The position numbers and the translations under genes were made by a program. From NCBI GenBank assembly GCA_033964015.1, contig CM066925.1:6477498-6541497 (forward strand): 64,000 nucleotides of DNA, in the 5' to 3' direction. Numbering within the stretch: the first letter of the stretch is position 1; every line of letters starts with the position of its first letter. The stretch comes from Scolanthus callimorphus. Taxonomy: Eukaryota > Cnidaria > Anthozoa > Actiniaria > Edwardsiidae. Below, one piece after another: positions 40,201 to 55,200 of this stretch. Below the pieces are notes generated by a model. It saw only the letters and a program-made list of their open reading frames with translations. It was not told the DNA's origin and did not search any database.

Positions 40201-43200
40201 ATGTTCCATTTAGTCACTAAAATAGTAGGATAGGACAAGGAAATCTCTTATTTCAACGAGTAACCACGAGTAACCACGATGATAGAAAAATAATGATTGA
40301 CTCAGTTCTTTTAGACTGTTTGGTTACTCGTGGTTACTCGTTTGAAAATTAATATCTGGCTATCCCATTGCTCGAAATGAGACAATGTGCTGTCAAAAGA
40401 GATTGTGATTGATATAGGAATAATTTTAAAAAGTTCTAAGTGATTTATAACATGCAAATTGGAAGTTTTCCCAACCAAGTAACGGGCAATTCCAAACCGG
40501 AAGTGACAACATAGAACCGGAAATGCAAATTCGCTTCTGTTAATGTTCAAAAAATTGCACTGCAAATGTGATCGTAAGAAAACAATTTTATTTTATAGAA
40601 GTATTGGTAGTAGCGATCTCCTTGTCGCAGTTTTGCCTTCCTCGGCCTTTGCCTCTCAAATTTGTCATAGTATCAACCGCTCGTCCGTTTTAGAGACTTC
40701 TTCGGGCGCTCCCGCTGTTTTCCTTCACCTTCCTTTTTTGGCCTTTTGCAGGCATCCGAAGGCTTTTTTACTATTTAAAAATAGATGCTCTCGGAAGCCC
40801 AAGTATTGTTGATATTTTGGAAACGCTAAATCCTCGATCATTTTTCAAATACTTCACATATGCTCGCTTTTCTGGCGATATGGCCGTCTACTTGCCCATA
40901 TCTCAAGCGTGCGCCTAATTCCAAAATATCTATTTCATGACGTCATTAATTAGCACTGCAATTGACGAGGATAATTAACTATGTAACACGTTCAGCTTCT
41001 CGAGATCTTTCAAATAAGACCAATTTTGCTCCTCAATTCCCTTGTTTCGATGAGATACAGCTAACTATTGCTTTCAGACACTCAGGGACAAAATAGCTGA
41101 GACCCCCTAGGCAAATTTCGATTAAAGTAAAATAACGGCCTTAAACACGTACAAAATCCCTTTTGCAGAGCCCTTCGCCACCTCCCCCCCTCCCCCACAT
41201 CAATGTTGTTTCCAGACCAATCAGTGTCCTCCAACATTGAAGAGGGGGGAGGGGGCTGAGCATGTTTAAAGTGAGTTTTAATGAATTCTCTATTTTTCGT
41301 GTACAGTAAGAAAGAGTCTCAGCTATTTTTGTCCCTGAGTGTCCGAGAGTATCATGTCTGAGAATTACTTATTTATAAAGTAGTGTTTCCGCGCGCTTTG
41401 TTGTAATCTGAAAATATAATCTCACAAGGACCTGTAAAGATTAGAAAAAGCATTGCTTAGAATAGTTGCGCCTTTTAATGTTACTATTTTCGATAAAATG
41501 TTAGGCTGTTTATTTTGACAAAATGAGAGGGTTGAAGGAACTGCAAACGGACGTGAAAAGGGAGGGGGCCTGGGCGCTCCCACCCTGCCGTCGCTGTTTC
41601 GCAGAGCTTATTCTTGACATTTGAAAGAGTTTTAAAGACTTTGAAAGAGTTTCACGAACAGTAAATCCAATAGGCTATTTTCATGTTCCATTTAGTCACT
41701 AAAATAGTAGGATAGGGCAATGTAATCTCTCATTTCAACGGGTAACCACGAGTAACCACGATGATATAAATATAATGAAAGAGTTTTAAAGACTTTAAAA
41801 GAGTTTCCCGAACAGTAAATCCAATAGGCTATTCTCATGTTCCATTTAGTCACTAAAATAGTAGGATAGGACAAGGAAATCTCTTATTTCAACGAGTAAC
41901 CACGAGTAACCACGATGATAGAAAAATAATGATTGACTCAGTTCTTTTAGACTGTTTGGTTACTCGTGGTTACTCGTTTGAAAATTAATATCTGGCTATC
42001 CCATTGCTCGAAATGAGACAATGTGCTGTCAAAAGAGATTGTGATTGATATAGGAATAATTTTAAAAAGTTCTAAGTGATTTATAACATGCAAATTGGAA
42101 GTTTTCCCAACCAAGTAACGGGCAATTCCAAACCGGAAGTGACAACATAGAACCGGAAATGCAAATTCGCTTCTGTTAATGTTCAAAAAATTGCACTGCA
42201 AATGTGATCGTAAGAAAACAATTTTATTTTATAGAAGTATTGGTAGTAGCGATCTCCTTGTCGCAGTTTTGCCTTCCTCGGCCTTTGCCTCTCAAATTTG
42301 TCATAGTATCAACCGCTCGTCCGTTTTAGAGACTTCTTCGGGCGCTCCCGCTGTTTTCCTTCACCTTCCTTTTTGGCCTTTTGCAGGCATCCGAAGGCTT
42401 TTTTACTATTTAAAAATAGATGCTCTCGGAAGCCCAAGTATTGTTGATATTTTGGAAACGCTAAATCCTCGATCATTTTTCAAATACTTCACATATGCTC
42501 GCTTTTCTGGCGATATGGCCGTCTACTTGCCCATATCTCAAGCGTGCGCCTAATTCCAAAATATCTATTTCATGACGTCATTAATTAGCACTGCAATTGA
42601 CGAGGATAATTAACTATGTAACACGTTCAGCTTCTCGAGATCTTTCAAATAAGACCAATTTTGCTCCTCAATTCCCTTGTTTCGATGAGATACAGCTAAC
42701 TATTGCTTTCAGACACTCAGGGACAAAATAGCTGAGACCCCCTAGGCAAATTTCGATTAAAGTAAAATAACGGCCTTAAACACGTACAAAATCCCTTTTG
42801 CAGAGCCCTTCGCCACCTCCCCCCCTCCCCCACATCAATGTTGTTTCCAGACCAATCAGTGTCCTCCAACATTGAAGAGGGGGGAGGGGGCTGAGCATGT
42901 TTAAAGTGAGTTTTAATGAATTCTCTATTTTTCGTGTACAGTAAGAAAGAGTCTCAGCTATTTTTGTCCCTGAGTGTCCGAGAGTATCATGTCTGAGAAT
43001 TACTTATTTATAAAGTAGTGTTTCCGCGCGCTTTGTTGTAATCTGAAAATATAATCTCACAAGGACCTGTAAAGATTAGAAAAAGCATTGCTTAGAATAG
43101 TTGCGCCTTTTAATGTTACTATTTTCGATAAAATGTTAGGCTGTTTATTTTGACAAAATGAGAGGGTTGAAGGAACTGCAAACGGACGTGAAAAGGGAGG

Positions 43201-46200
43201 GGGCCTGGGCGCTCCCACCCTGCCGTCGCTGTTTCGCAGAGCTTATTCTTGACATTTGAAAGAGTTTTAAAGACTTTGAAAGAGTTTCACGAACAGTAAA
43301 TCCAATAGGCTATTTTCATGTTCCATTTAGTCACTAAAATAGTAGGATAGGGCAATGTAATCTCTCATTTCAACGGGTAACCACGAGTAACCACGATGAT
43401 ATAAATATAATGAAAGAGTTTTAAAGACTTTAAAAGAGTTTCCCGAACAGTAAATCCAATAGGCTATTCTCATGTTCCATTTAGTCACTAAAATAGTAGG
43501 ATAGGACAAGGAAATCTCTTATTTCAACGAGTAACCACGAGTAACCACGATGATAGAAAAATAATGATTGACTCAGTTCTTTTAGACTGTTTGGTTACTC
43601 GTGGTTACTCGTTTGAAAATTAATATCTGGCTATCCCATTGCTCGAAATGAGACAATGTGCTGTCAAAAGAGATTGTGATTGATATAGGAATAATTTTAA
43701 AAAGTTCTAAGTGATTTATAACATGCAAATTGGAAGTTTTCCCAACCAAGTAACGGGCAATTCCAAACCGGAAGTGACAACATAGAACCGGAAATGCAAA
43801 TTCGCTTCTGTTAATGTTCAAAAAATTGCACTGCAAATGTGATCGTAAGAAAACAATTTTATTTTATAGAAGTATTGGTAGTAGCGATCTCCTTGTCGCA
43901 GTTTTGCCTTCCTCGGCCTTTGCCTCTCAAATTTGTCATAGTATCAACCGCTCGTCCGTTTTAGAGACTTCTTCGGGCGCTCCCGCTGTTTTCCTTCACC
44001 TTCCTTTTTTGGCCTTTTGCAGGCATCCGAAGGCTTTTTTACTATTTAAAAATAGATGCTCTCGGAAGCCCAAGTATTGTTGATATTTTGGAAACGCTAA
44101 ATCCTCGATCATTTTTCAAATACTTCACATATGCTCGCTTTTCTGGCGATATGGCCGTCTACTTGCCCATATCTCAAGCGTGCGCCTAATTCCAAAATAT
44201 CTATTTCATGACGTCATTAATTAGCACTGCAATTGACGAGGATAATTAACTATGTAACACGTTCAGCTTCTCGAGATCTTTCAAATAAGACCAATTTTGC
44301 TCCTCAATTCCCTTGTTTCGATGAGATACAGCTAACTATTGCTTTCAGACACTCAGGGACAAAATAGCTGAGACCCCCTAGGCAAATTTCGATTAAAGTA
44401 AAATAACGGCCTTAAACACGTACAAAATCCCTTTTGCAGAGCCCTTCGCCACCTCCCCCCCTCCCCCACATCAATGTTGTTTCCAGACCAATCAGTGTCC
44501 TCCAACATTGAAGAGGGGGGAGGGGGCTGAGCATGTTTAAAGTGAGTTTTAATGAATTCTCTATTTTTCGTGTACAGTAAGAAAGAGTCTCAGCTATTTT
44601 TGTCCCTGAGTGTCCGAGAGTATCATGTCTGAGAATTACTTATTTATAAAGTAGTGTTTCCGCGCGCTTTGTTGTAATCTGAAAATATAATCTCACAAGG
44701 ACCTGTAAAGATTAGAAAAAGCATTGCTTAGAATAGTTGCGCCTTTTAATGTTACTATTTTCGATAAAATGTTAGGCTGTTTATTTTGACAAAATGAGAG
44801 GGTTGAAGGAACTGCAAACGGACGTGAAAAGGGAGGGGGCCTGGGCGCTCCCACCCTGCCGTCGCTGTTTCGCAGAGCTTATTCTTGACATTTGAAAGAG
44901 TTTTAAAGACTTTGAAAGAGTTTCACGAACAGTAAATCCAATAGGCTATTTTCATGTTCCATTTAGTCACTAAAATAGTAGGATAGGGCAATGTAATCTC
45001 TCATTTCAACGGGTAACCACGAGTAACCACGATGATATAAATATAATGAAAGAGTTTTAAAGACTTTAAAAGAGTTTCCCGAACAGTAAATCCAATAGGC
45101 TATTCTCATGTTCCATTTAGTCACTAAAATAGTAGGATAGGACAAGGAAATCTCTTATTTCAACGAGTAACCACGAGTAACCACGATGATAGAAAAATAA
45201 TGATTGACTCAGTTCTTTTAGACTGTTTGGTTACTCGTGGTTACTCGTTTGAAAATTAATATCTGGCTATCCCATTGCTCGAAATGAGACAATGTGCTGT
45301 CAAAAGAGATTGTGATTGATATAGGAATAATTTTAAAAAGTTCTAAGTGATTTATAACATGCAAATTGGAAGTTTTCCCAACCAAGTAACGGGCAATTCC
45401 AAACCGGAAGTGACAACATAGAACCGGAAATGCAAATTCGCTTCTGTTAATGTTCAAAAAATTGCACTGCAAATGTGATCGTAAGAAAACAATTTTATTT
45501 TATAGAAGTATTGGTAGTAGCGATCTCCTTGTCGCAGTTTTGCCTTCCTCGGCCTTTGCCTCTCAAATTTGTCATAGTATCAACCGCTCGTCCGTTTTAG
45601 AGACTTCTTCGGGCGCTCCCGCTGTTTTCCTTCACCTTCCTTTTTTGGCCTTTTGCAGGCATCCGAAGGCTTTTTTACTATTTAAAAATAGATGCTCTCG
45701 GAAGCCCAAGTATTGTTGATATTTTGGAAACGCTAAATCCTCGATCATTTTTCAAATACTTCACATATGCTCGCTTTTCTGGCGATATGGCCGTCTACTT
45801 GCCCATATCTCAAGCGTGCGCCTAATTCCAAAATATCTATTTCATGACGTCATTAATTAGCACTGCAATTGACGAGGATAATTAACTATGTAACACGTTC
45901 AGCTTCTCGAGATCTTTCAAATAAGACCAATTTTGCTCCTCAATTCCCTTGTTTCGATGAGATACAGCTAACTATTGCTTTCAGACACTCAGGGACAAAA
46001 TAGCTGAGACCCCCTAGGCAAATTTCGATTAAAGTAAAATAACGGCCTTAAACACGTACAAAATCCCTTTTGCAGAGCCCTTCGCCACCTCCCCCCCTCC
46101 CCCACATCAATGTTGTTTCCAGACCAATCAGTGTCCTCCAACATTGAAGAGGGGGGAGGGGGCTGAGCATGTTTAAAGTGAGTTTTAATGAATTCTCTAT

Positions 46201-47619
46201 TTTTCGTGTACAGTAAGAAAGAGTCTCAGCTATTTTTGTCCCTGAGTGTCCGAGAGTATCATGTCTGAGAATTACTTATTTATAAAGTAGTGTTTCCGCG
46301 CGCTTTGTTGTAATCTGAAAATATAATCTCACAAGGACCTGTAAAGATTAGAAAAAGCATTGCTTAGAATAGTTGCGCCTTTTAATGTTACTATTTTCGA
46401 TAAAATGTTAGGCTGTTTATTTTGACAAAATGAGAGGGTTGAAGGAACTGCAAACGGACGTGAAAAGGGAGGGGGCCTGGGCGCTCCCACCCTGCCGTCG
46501 CTGTTTCGCAGAGCTTATTCTTGACATTTGAAAGAGTTTTAAAGACTTTGAAAGAGTTTCACGAACAGTAAATCCAATAGGCTATTTCATGTTCCATTTA
46601 GTCACTAAAATAGTAGGATAGGGCAATGTAATCTCTCATTTCAACGGGTAACCACGAGTAACCACGATGATATAAATATAATGAAAGAGTTTTAAAGACT
46701 TTAAAAGAGTTTCCCGAACAGTAAATCCAATAGGCTATTCTCATGTTCCATTTAGTCACTAAAATAGTAGGATAGGACAAGGAAATCTCTTATTTCAACG
46801 AGTAACCACGAGTAACCACGATGATAGAAAAATAATGATTGACTCAGTTCTTTTAGACTGTTTGGTTACTCGTGGTTACTCGTTTGAAAATTAATATCTG
46901 GCTATCCCATTGCTCGAAATGAGACAATGTGCTGTCAAAAGAGATTGTGATTGATATAGGAATAATTTTAAAAAGTTCTAAGTGATTTATAACATGCAAA
47001 TTGGAAGTTTTCCCAACCAAGTAACGGGCAATTCCAAACCGGAAGTGACAACATAGAACCGGAAATGCAAATTCGCTTCTGTTAATGTTCAAAAAATTGC
47101 ACTGCAAATGTGATCGTAAGAAAACAATTTTATTTTATAGAAGTATTGGTAGTAGCGATCTCCTTGTCGCAGTTTTGCCTTCCTCGGCCTTTGCCTCTCA
47201 AATTTGTCATAGTATCAACCGCTCGTCCGTTTTAGAGACTTCTTCGGGCGCTCCCGCTGTTTTCCTTCACCTTCCTTTTTTGGCCTTTTGCAGGCATCCG
47301 AAGGCTTTTTTACTATTTAAAAATAGATGCTCTCGGAAGCCCAAGTATTGTTGATATTTTGGAAACGCTAAATCCTCGATCATTTTTCAAATACTTCACA
47401 TATGCTCGCTTTTCTGGCGATATGGCCGTCTACTTGCCCATATCTCAAGCGTGCGCCTAATTCCAAAATATCTATTTCATGACGTCATTAATTAGCACTG
47501 CAATTGACGAGGATAATTAACTATGTAACACGTTCAGCTTCTCGAGATCTTTCAAATAAGACCAATTTTGCTCCTCAATTCCCTTGTTTCGATGAGATAC
47601 AGCTAACTATTGCTTTCAG

Positions 47620-49217
47620 ACACTCAGGGACAAAATAGCTGAGACCCCCTAGGCAAATTTCGATTAAAGTAAAATAACGGCCTTAAACACGTACAAAATC
47701 CCTTTTGCAGAGCCCTTCGCCACCTCCCCCCCTCCCCCACTGAAGAGGGGGGGGGGGCTGAGCTGATGTTTAAAGTGAGTTTTAATGAATTCTCTATTTT
47801 TCGTGTACAGTAAGAAAGAGTCTCAGCTATTTTTGTCCCTGAGTGTCCGAGAGTATCATGTCTGAGAATTACTTATTTATAAAGTAGTGTTTCCGCGCGC
47901 TTTGTTGTAATCTGAAAATATAATCTCACAAGGACCTGTAAAGATTAGAAAAAGCATTGCTTAGAATAGTTGCGCCTTTTAATGTTACTATTTTCGATAA
48001 AATGTTAGGCTGTTTATTTTGACAAAATGAGAGGGTTGAAGGAACTGCAAACGGACGTGAAAAGGGAGGGGGCCTGGGCGCTCCCACCCTGCCGTCGCTG
48101 TTTCGCAGAGCTTATTCTTGACATTTGAAAGAGTTTTAAAGACTTTGAAAGAGTTTCACGAACAGTAAATCCAATAGGCTATTTTCATGTTCCATTTAGT
48201 CACTAAAATAGTAGGATAGGGCAATGTAATCTCTCATTTCAACGGGTAACCACGAGTAACCACGATGATATAAATATAATGAAAGAGTTTTAAAGACTTT
48301 AAAAGAGTTTCCCGAACAGTAAATCCAATAGGCTATTCTCATGTTCCATTTAGTCACTAAAATAGTAGGATAGGACAAGGAAATCTCTTATTTCAACGAG
48401 TAACCACGAGTAACCACGATGATAGAAAAATAATGATTGACTCAGTTCTTTTAGACTGTTTGGTTACTCGTGGTTACTCGTTTGAAAATTAATATCTGGC
48501 TATCCCATTGCTCGAAATGAGACAATGTGCTGTCAAAAGAGATTGTGATTGATATAGGAATAATTTTAAAAAGTTCTAAGTGATTTATAACATGCAAATT
48601 GGAAGTTTTCCCAACCAAGTAACGGGCAATTCCAAACCGGAAGTGACAACATAGAACCGGAAATGCAAATTCGCTTCTGTTAATGTTCAAAAAATTGCAC
48701 TGCAAATGTGATCGTAAGAAAACAATTTTATTTTATAGAAGTATTGGTAGTAGCGATCTCCTTGTCGCAGTTTTGCCTTCCTCGGCCTTTGCCTCTCAAA
48801 TTTGTCATAGTATCAACCGCTCGTCCGTTTTAGAGACTTCTTCGGGCGCTCCCGCTGTTTTCCTTCACCTTCCTTTTTTGGCCTTTTGCAGGCATCCGAA
48901 GGCTTTTTTACTATTTAAAAATAGATGCTCTCGGAAGCCCAAGTATTGTTGATATTTTGGAAACGCTAAATCCTCGATCATTTTTCAAATACTTCACATA
49001 TGCTCGCTTTTCTGGCGATATGGCCGTCTACTTGCCCATATCTCAAGCGTGCGCCTAATTCCAAAATATCTATTTCATGACGTCATTAATTAGCACTGCA
49101 ATTGACGAGGATAATTAACTATGTAACACGTTCAGCTTCTCGAGATCTTTCAAATAAGACCAATTTTGCTCCTCAATTCCCTTGTTTCGATGAGATACAG
49201 CTAACTATTGCTTTCAG
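47620..49217. repeat. Macrosatellite unit 14 with MITE centre deleted
   Basis: At about 47739 'cccccac' is followed directly by 'tgaagagggg'. About 40 bases ('atcaatgttg' through 'ccaacat') are missing, the following G-run has lost its interrupting A, and two bases are gained in 'gagctgatgttt'. The loss removes the loop and inner stem of the foldback. Confidence 0.85.
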
Positions 49218-52200
49218 ACACTCAGGGACAAAATAGCTGAGACCCCCTAGGCAAATTTCGATTAAAGTAAAATAACGGCCTTAAACACGTACAAAATCCC
49301 TTTTGCAGAGCCCTTCGCCACCTCCCCCCCTCCCCCACATCAATGTTGTTTCCAGACCAATCAGTGTCCTCCAACATTGAAGAGGGGGGAGGGGGCTGAG
49401 CATGTTTAAAGTGAGTTTTAATGAATTCTCTATTTTTCGTGTACAGTAAGAAAGAGTCTCAGCTATTTTTGTCCCTGAGTGTCCGAGAGTATCATGTCTG
49501 AGAATTACTTATTTATAAAGTAGTGTTTCCGCGCGCTTTGTTGTAATCTGAAAATATAATCTCACAAGGACCTGTAAAGATTAGAAAAAGCATTGCTTAG
49601 AATAGTTGCGCCTTTTAATGTTACTATTTTCGATAAAATGTTAGGCTGTTTATTTTGACAAAATGAGAGGGTTGAAGGAACTGCAAACGGACGTGAAAAG
49701 GGAGGGGGCCTGGGCGCTCCCACCCTGCCGTCGCTGTTTCGCAGAGCTTATTCTTGACATTTGAAAGAGTTTTAAAGACTTTGAAAGAGTTTCACGAACA
49801 GTAAATCCAATAGGCTATTTTCATGTTCCATTTAGTCACTAAAATAGTAGGATAGGGCAATGTAATCTCTCATTTCAACGGGTAACCACGAGTAACCACG
49901 ATGATATAAATATAATGAAAGAGTTTTAAAGACTTTAAAAGAGTTTCCCGAACAGTAAATCCAATAGGCTATTCTCATGTTCCATTTAGTCACTAAAATA
50001 GTAGGATAGGACAAGGAAATCTCTTATTTCAACGAGTAACCACGAGTAACCACGATGATAGAAAAATAATGATTGACTCAGTTCTTTTAGACTGTTTGGT
50101 TACTCGTGGTTACTCGTTTGAAAATTAATATCTGGCTATCCCATTGCTCGAAATGAGACAATGTGCTGTCAAAAGAGATTGTGATTGATATAGGAATAAT
50201 TTTAAAAAGTTCTAAGTGATTTATAACATGCAAATTGGAAGTTTTCCCAACCAAGTAACGGGCAATTCCAAACCGGAAGTGACAACATAGAACCGGAAAT
50301 GCAAATTCGCTTCTGTTAATGTTCAAAAAATTGCACTGCAAATGTGATCGTAAGAAAACAATTTTATTTTATAGAAGTATTGGTAGTAGCGATCTCCTTG
50401 TCGCAGTTTTGCCTTCCTCGGCCTTTGCCTCTCAAATTTGTCATAGTATCAACCGCTCGTCCGTTTTAGAGACTTCTTCGGGCGCTCCCGCTGTTTTCCT
50501 TCACCTTCCTTTTTTGGCCTTTTGCAGGCATCCGAAGGCTTTTTTACTATTTAAAAATAGATGCTCTCGGAAGCCCAAGTATTGTTGATATTTTGGAAAC
50601 GCTAAATCCTCGATCATTTTTCAAATACTTCACATATGCTCGCTTTTCTGGCGATATGGCCGTCTACTTGCCCATATCTCAAGCGTGCGCCTAATTCCAA
50701 AATATCTATTTCATGACGTCATTAATTAGCACTGCAATTGACGAGGATAATTAACTATGTAACACGTTCAGCTTCTCGAGATCTTTCAAATAAGACCAAT
50801 TTTGCTCCTCAATTCCCTTGTTTCGATGAGATACAGCTAACTATTGCTTTCAGACACTCAGGGACAAAATAGCTGAGACCCCCTAGGCAAATTTCGATTA
50901 AAGTAAAATAACGGCCTTAAACACGTACAAAATCCCTTTTGCAGAGCCCTTCGCCACCTCCCCCCCTCCCCCACATCAATGTTGTTTCCAGACCAATCAG
51001 TGTCCTCCAACATTGAAGAGGGGGGAGGGGGCTGAGCATGTTTAAAGTGAGTTTTAATGAATTCTCTATTTTTCGTGTACAGTAAGAAAGAGTCTCAGCT
51101 ATTTTTGTCCCTGAGTGTCCGAGAGTATCATGTCTGAGAATTACTTATTTATAAAGTAGTGTTTCCGCGCGCTTTGTTGTAATCTGAAAATATAATCTCA
51201 CAAGGACCTGTAAAGATTAGAAAAAGCATTGCTTAGAATAGTTGCGCCTTTTAATGTTACTATTTTCGATAAAATGTTAGGCTGTTTATTTTGACAAAAT
51301 GAGAGGGTTGAAGGAACTGCAAACGGACGTGAAAAGGGAGGGGGCCTGGGCGCTCCCACCCTGCCGTCGCTGTTTCGCAGAGCTTATTCTTGACATTTGA
51401 AAGAGTTTTAAAGACTTTGAAAGAGTTTCACGAACAGTAAATCCAATAGGCTATTTTCATGTTCCATTTAGTCACTAAAATAGTAGGATAGGGCAATGTA
51501 ATCTCTCATTTCAACGGGTAACCACGAGTAACCACGATGATATAAATATAATGAAAGAGTTTTAAAGACTTTAAAAGAGTTTCCCGAACAGTAAATCCAA
51601 TAGGCTATTCTCATGTTCCATTTAGTCACTAAAATAGTAGGATAGGACAAGGAAATCTCTTATTTCAACGAGTAACCACGAGTAACCACGATGATAGAAA
51701 AATAATGATTGACTCAGTTCTTTTAGACTGTTTGGTTACTCGTGGTTACTCGTTTGAAAATTAATATCTGGCTATCCCATTGCTCGAAATGAGACAATGT
51801 GCTGTCAAAAGAGATTGTGATTGATATAGGAATAATTTTAAAAAGTTCTAAGTGATTTATAACATGCAAATTGGAAGTTTTCCCAACCAAGTAACGGGCA
51901 ATTCCAAACCGGAAGTGACAACATAGAACCGGAAATGCAAATTCGCTTCTGTTAATGTTCAAAAAATTGCACTGCAAATGTGATCGTAAGAAAACAATTT
52001 TATTTTATAGAAGTATTGGTAGTAGCGATCTCCTTGTCGCAGTTTTGCCTTCCTCGGCCTTTGCCTCTCAAATTTGTCATAGTATCAACCGCTCGTCCGT
52101 TTTAGAGACTTCTTCGGGCGCTCCCGCTGTTTTCCTTCACCTTCCTTTTTTGGCCTTTTGCAGGCATCCGAAGGCTTTTTTACTATTTAAAAATAGATGC

Positions 52201-55200
52201 TCTCGGAAGCCCAAGTATTGTTGATATTTTGGAAACGCTAAATCCTCGATCATTTTTCAAATACTTCACATATGCTCGCTTTTCTGGCGATATGGCCGTC
52301 TACTTGCCCATATCTCAAGCGTGCGCCTAATTCCAAAATATCTATTTCATGACGTCATTAATTAGCACTGCAATTGACGAGGATAATTAACTATGTAACA
52401 CGTTCAGCTTCTCGAGATCTTTCAAATAAGACCAATTTTGCTCCTCAATTCCCTTGTTTCGATGAGATACAGCTAACTATTGCTTTCAGACACTCAGGGA
52501 CAAAATAGCTGAGACCCCCTAGGCAAATTTCGATTAAAGTAAAATAACGGCCTTAAACACGTACAAAATCCCTTTTGCAGAGCCCTTCGCCACCTCCCCC
52601 CCTCCCCCACATCAATGTTGTTTCCAGACCAATCAGTGTCCTCCAACATTGAAGAGGGGGGAGGGGGCTGAGCATGTTTAAAGTGAGTTTTAATGAATTC
52701 TCTATTTTTCGTGTACAGTAAGAAAGAGTCTCAGCTATTTTTGTCCCTGAGTGTCCGAGAGTATCATGTCTGAGAATTACTTATTTATAAAGTAGTGTTT
52801 CCGCGCGCTTTGTTGTAATCTGAAAATATAATCTCACAAGGACCTGTAAAGATTAGAAAAAGCATTGCTTAGAATAGTTGCGCCTTTTAATGTTACTATT
52901 TTCGATAAAATGTTAGGCTGTTTATTTTGACAAAATGAGAGGGTTGAAGGAACTGCAAACGGACGTGAAAAGGGAGGGGGCCTGGGCGCTCCCACCCTGC
53001 CGTCGCTGTTTCGCAGAGCTTATTCTTGACATTTGAAAGAGTTTTAAAGACTTTGAAAGAGTTTCACGAACAGTAAATCCAATAGGCTATTTTCATGTTC
53101 CATTTAGTCACTAAAATAGTAGGATAGGGCAATGTAATCTCTCATTTCAACGGGTAACCACGAGTAACCACGATGATATAAATATAATGAAAGAGTTTTA
53201 AAGACTTTAAAAGAGTTTCCCGAACAGTAAATCCAATAGGCTATTCTCATGTTCCATTTAGTCACTAAAATAGTAGGATAGGACAAGGAAATCTCTTATT
53301 TCAACGAGTAACCACGAGTAACCACGATGATAGAAAAATAATGATTGACTCAGTTCTTTTAGACTGTTTGGTTACTCGTGGTTACTCGTTTGAAAATTAA
53401 TATCTGGCTATCCCATTGCTCGAAATGAGACAATGTGCTGTCAAAAGAGATTGTGATTGATATAGGAATAATTTTAAAAAGTTCTAAGTGATTTATAACA
53501 TGCAAATTGGAAGTTTTCCCAACCAAGTAACGGGCAATTCCAAACCGGAAGTGACAACATAGAACCGGAAATGCAAATTCGCTTCTGTTAATGTTCAAAA
53601 AATTGCACTGCAAATGTGATCGTAAGAAAACAATTTTATTTTATAGAAGTATTGGTAGTAGCGATCTCCTTGTCGCAGTTTTGCCTTCCTCGGCCTTTGC
53701 CTCTCAAATTTGTCATAGTATCAACCGCTCGTCCGTTTTAGAGACTTCTTCGGGCGCTCCCGCTGTTTTCCTTCACCTTCCTTTTTTGGCCTTTTGCAGG
53801 CATCCGAAGGCTTTTTTACTATTTAAAAATAGATGCTCTCGGAAGCCCAAGTATTGTTGATATTTTGGAAACGCTAAATCCTCGATCATTTTTCAAATAC
53901 TTCACATATGCTCGCTTTTCTGGCGATATGGCCGTCTACTTGCCCATATCTCAAGCGTGCGCCTAATTCCAAAATATCTATTTCATGACGTCATTAATTA
54001 GCACTGCAATTGACGAGGATAATTAACTATGTAACACGTTCAGCTTCTCGAGATCTTTCAAATAAGACCAATTTTGCTCCTCAATTCCCTTGTTTCGATG
54101 AGATACAGCTAACTATTGCTTTCAGACACTCAGGGACAAAATAGCTGAGACCCCCTAGGCAAATTTCGATTAAAGTAAAATAACGGCCTTAAACACGTAC
54201 AAAATCCCTTTTGCAGAGCCCTTCGCCACCTCCCCCCCTCCCCCACATCAATGTTGTTTCCAGACCAATCAGTGTCCTCCAACATTGAAGAGGGGGGAGG
54301 GGGCTGAGCATGTTTAAAGTGAGTTTTAATGAATTCTCTATTTTTCGTGTACAGTAAGAAAGAGTCTCAGCTATTTTTGTCCCTGAGTGTCCGAGAGTAT
54401 CATGTCTGAGAATTACTTATTTATAAAGTAGTGTTTCCGCGCGCTTTGTTGTAATCTGAAAATATAATCTCACAAGGACCTGTAAAGATTAGAAAAAGCA
54501 TTGCTTAGAATAGTTGCGCCTTTTAATGTTACTATTTTCGATAAAATGTTAGGCTGTTTATTTTGACAAAATGAGAGGGTTGAAGGAACTGCAAACGGAC
54601 GTGAAAAGGGAGGGGGCCTGGGCGCTCCCACCCTGCCGTCGCTGTTTCGCAGAGCTTATTCTTGACATTTGAAAGAGTTTTAAAGACTTTGAAAGAGTTT
54701 CACGAACAGTAAATCCAATAGGCTATTTTCATGTTCCATTTAGTCACTAAAATAGTAGGATAGGGCAATGTAATCTCTCATTTCAACGGGTAACCACGAG
54801 TAACCACGATGATATAAATATAATGAAAGAGTTTTAAAGACTTTAAAAGAGTTTCCCGAACAGTAAATCCAATAGGCTATTCTCATGTTCCATTTAGTCA
54901 CTAAAATAGTAGGATAGGACAAGGAAATCTCTTATTTCAACGAGTAACCACGAGTAACCACGATGATAGAAAAATAATGATTGACTCAGTTCTTTTAGAC
55001 TGTTTGGTTACTCGTGGTTACTCGTTTGAAAATTAATATCTGGCTATCCCATTGCTCGAAATGAGACAATGTGCTGTCAAAAGAGATTGTGATTGATATA
55101 GGAATAATTTTAAAAAGTTCTAAGTGATTTATAACATGCAAATTGGAAGTTTTCCCAACCAAGTAACGGGCAATTCCAAACCGGAAGTGACAACATAGAA

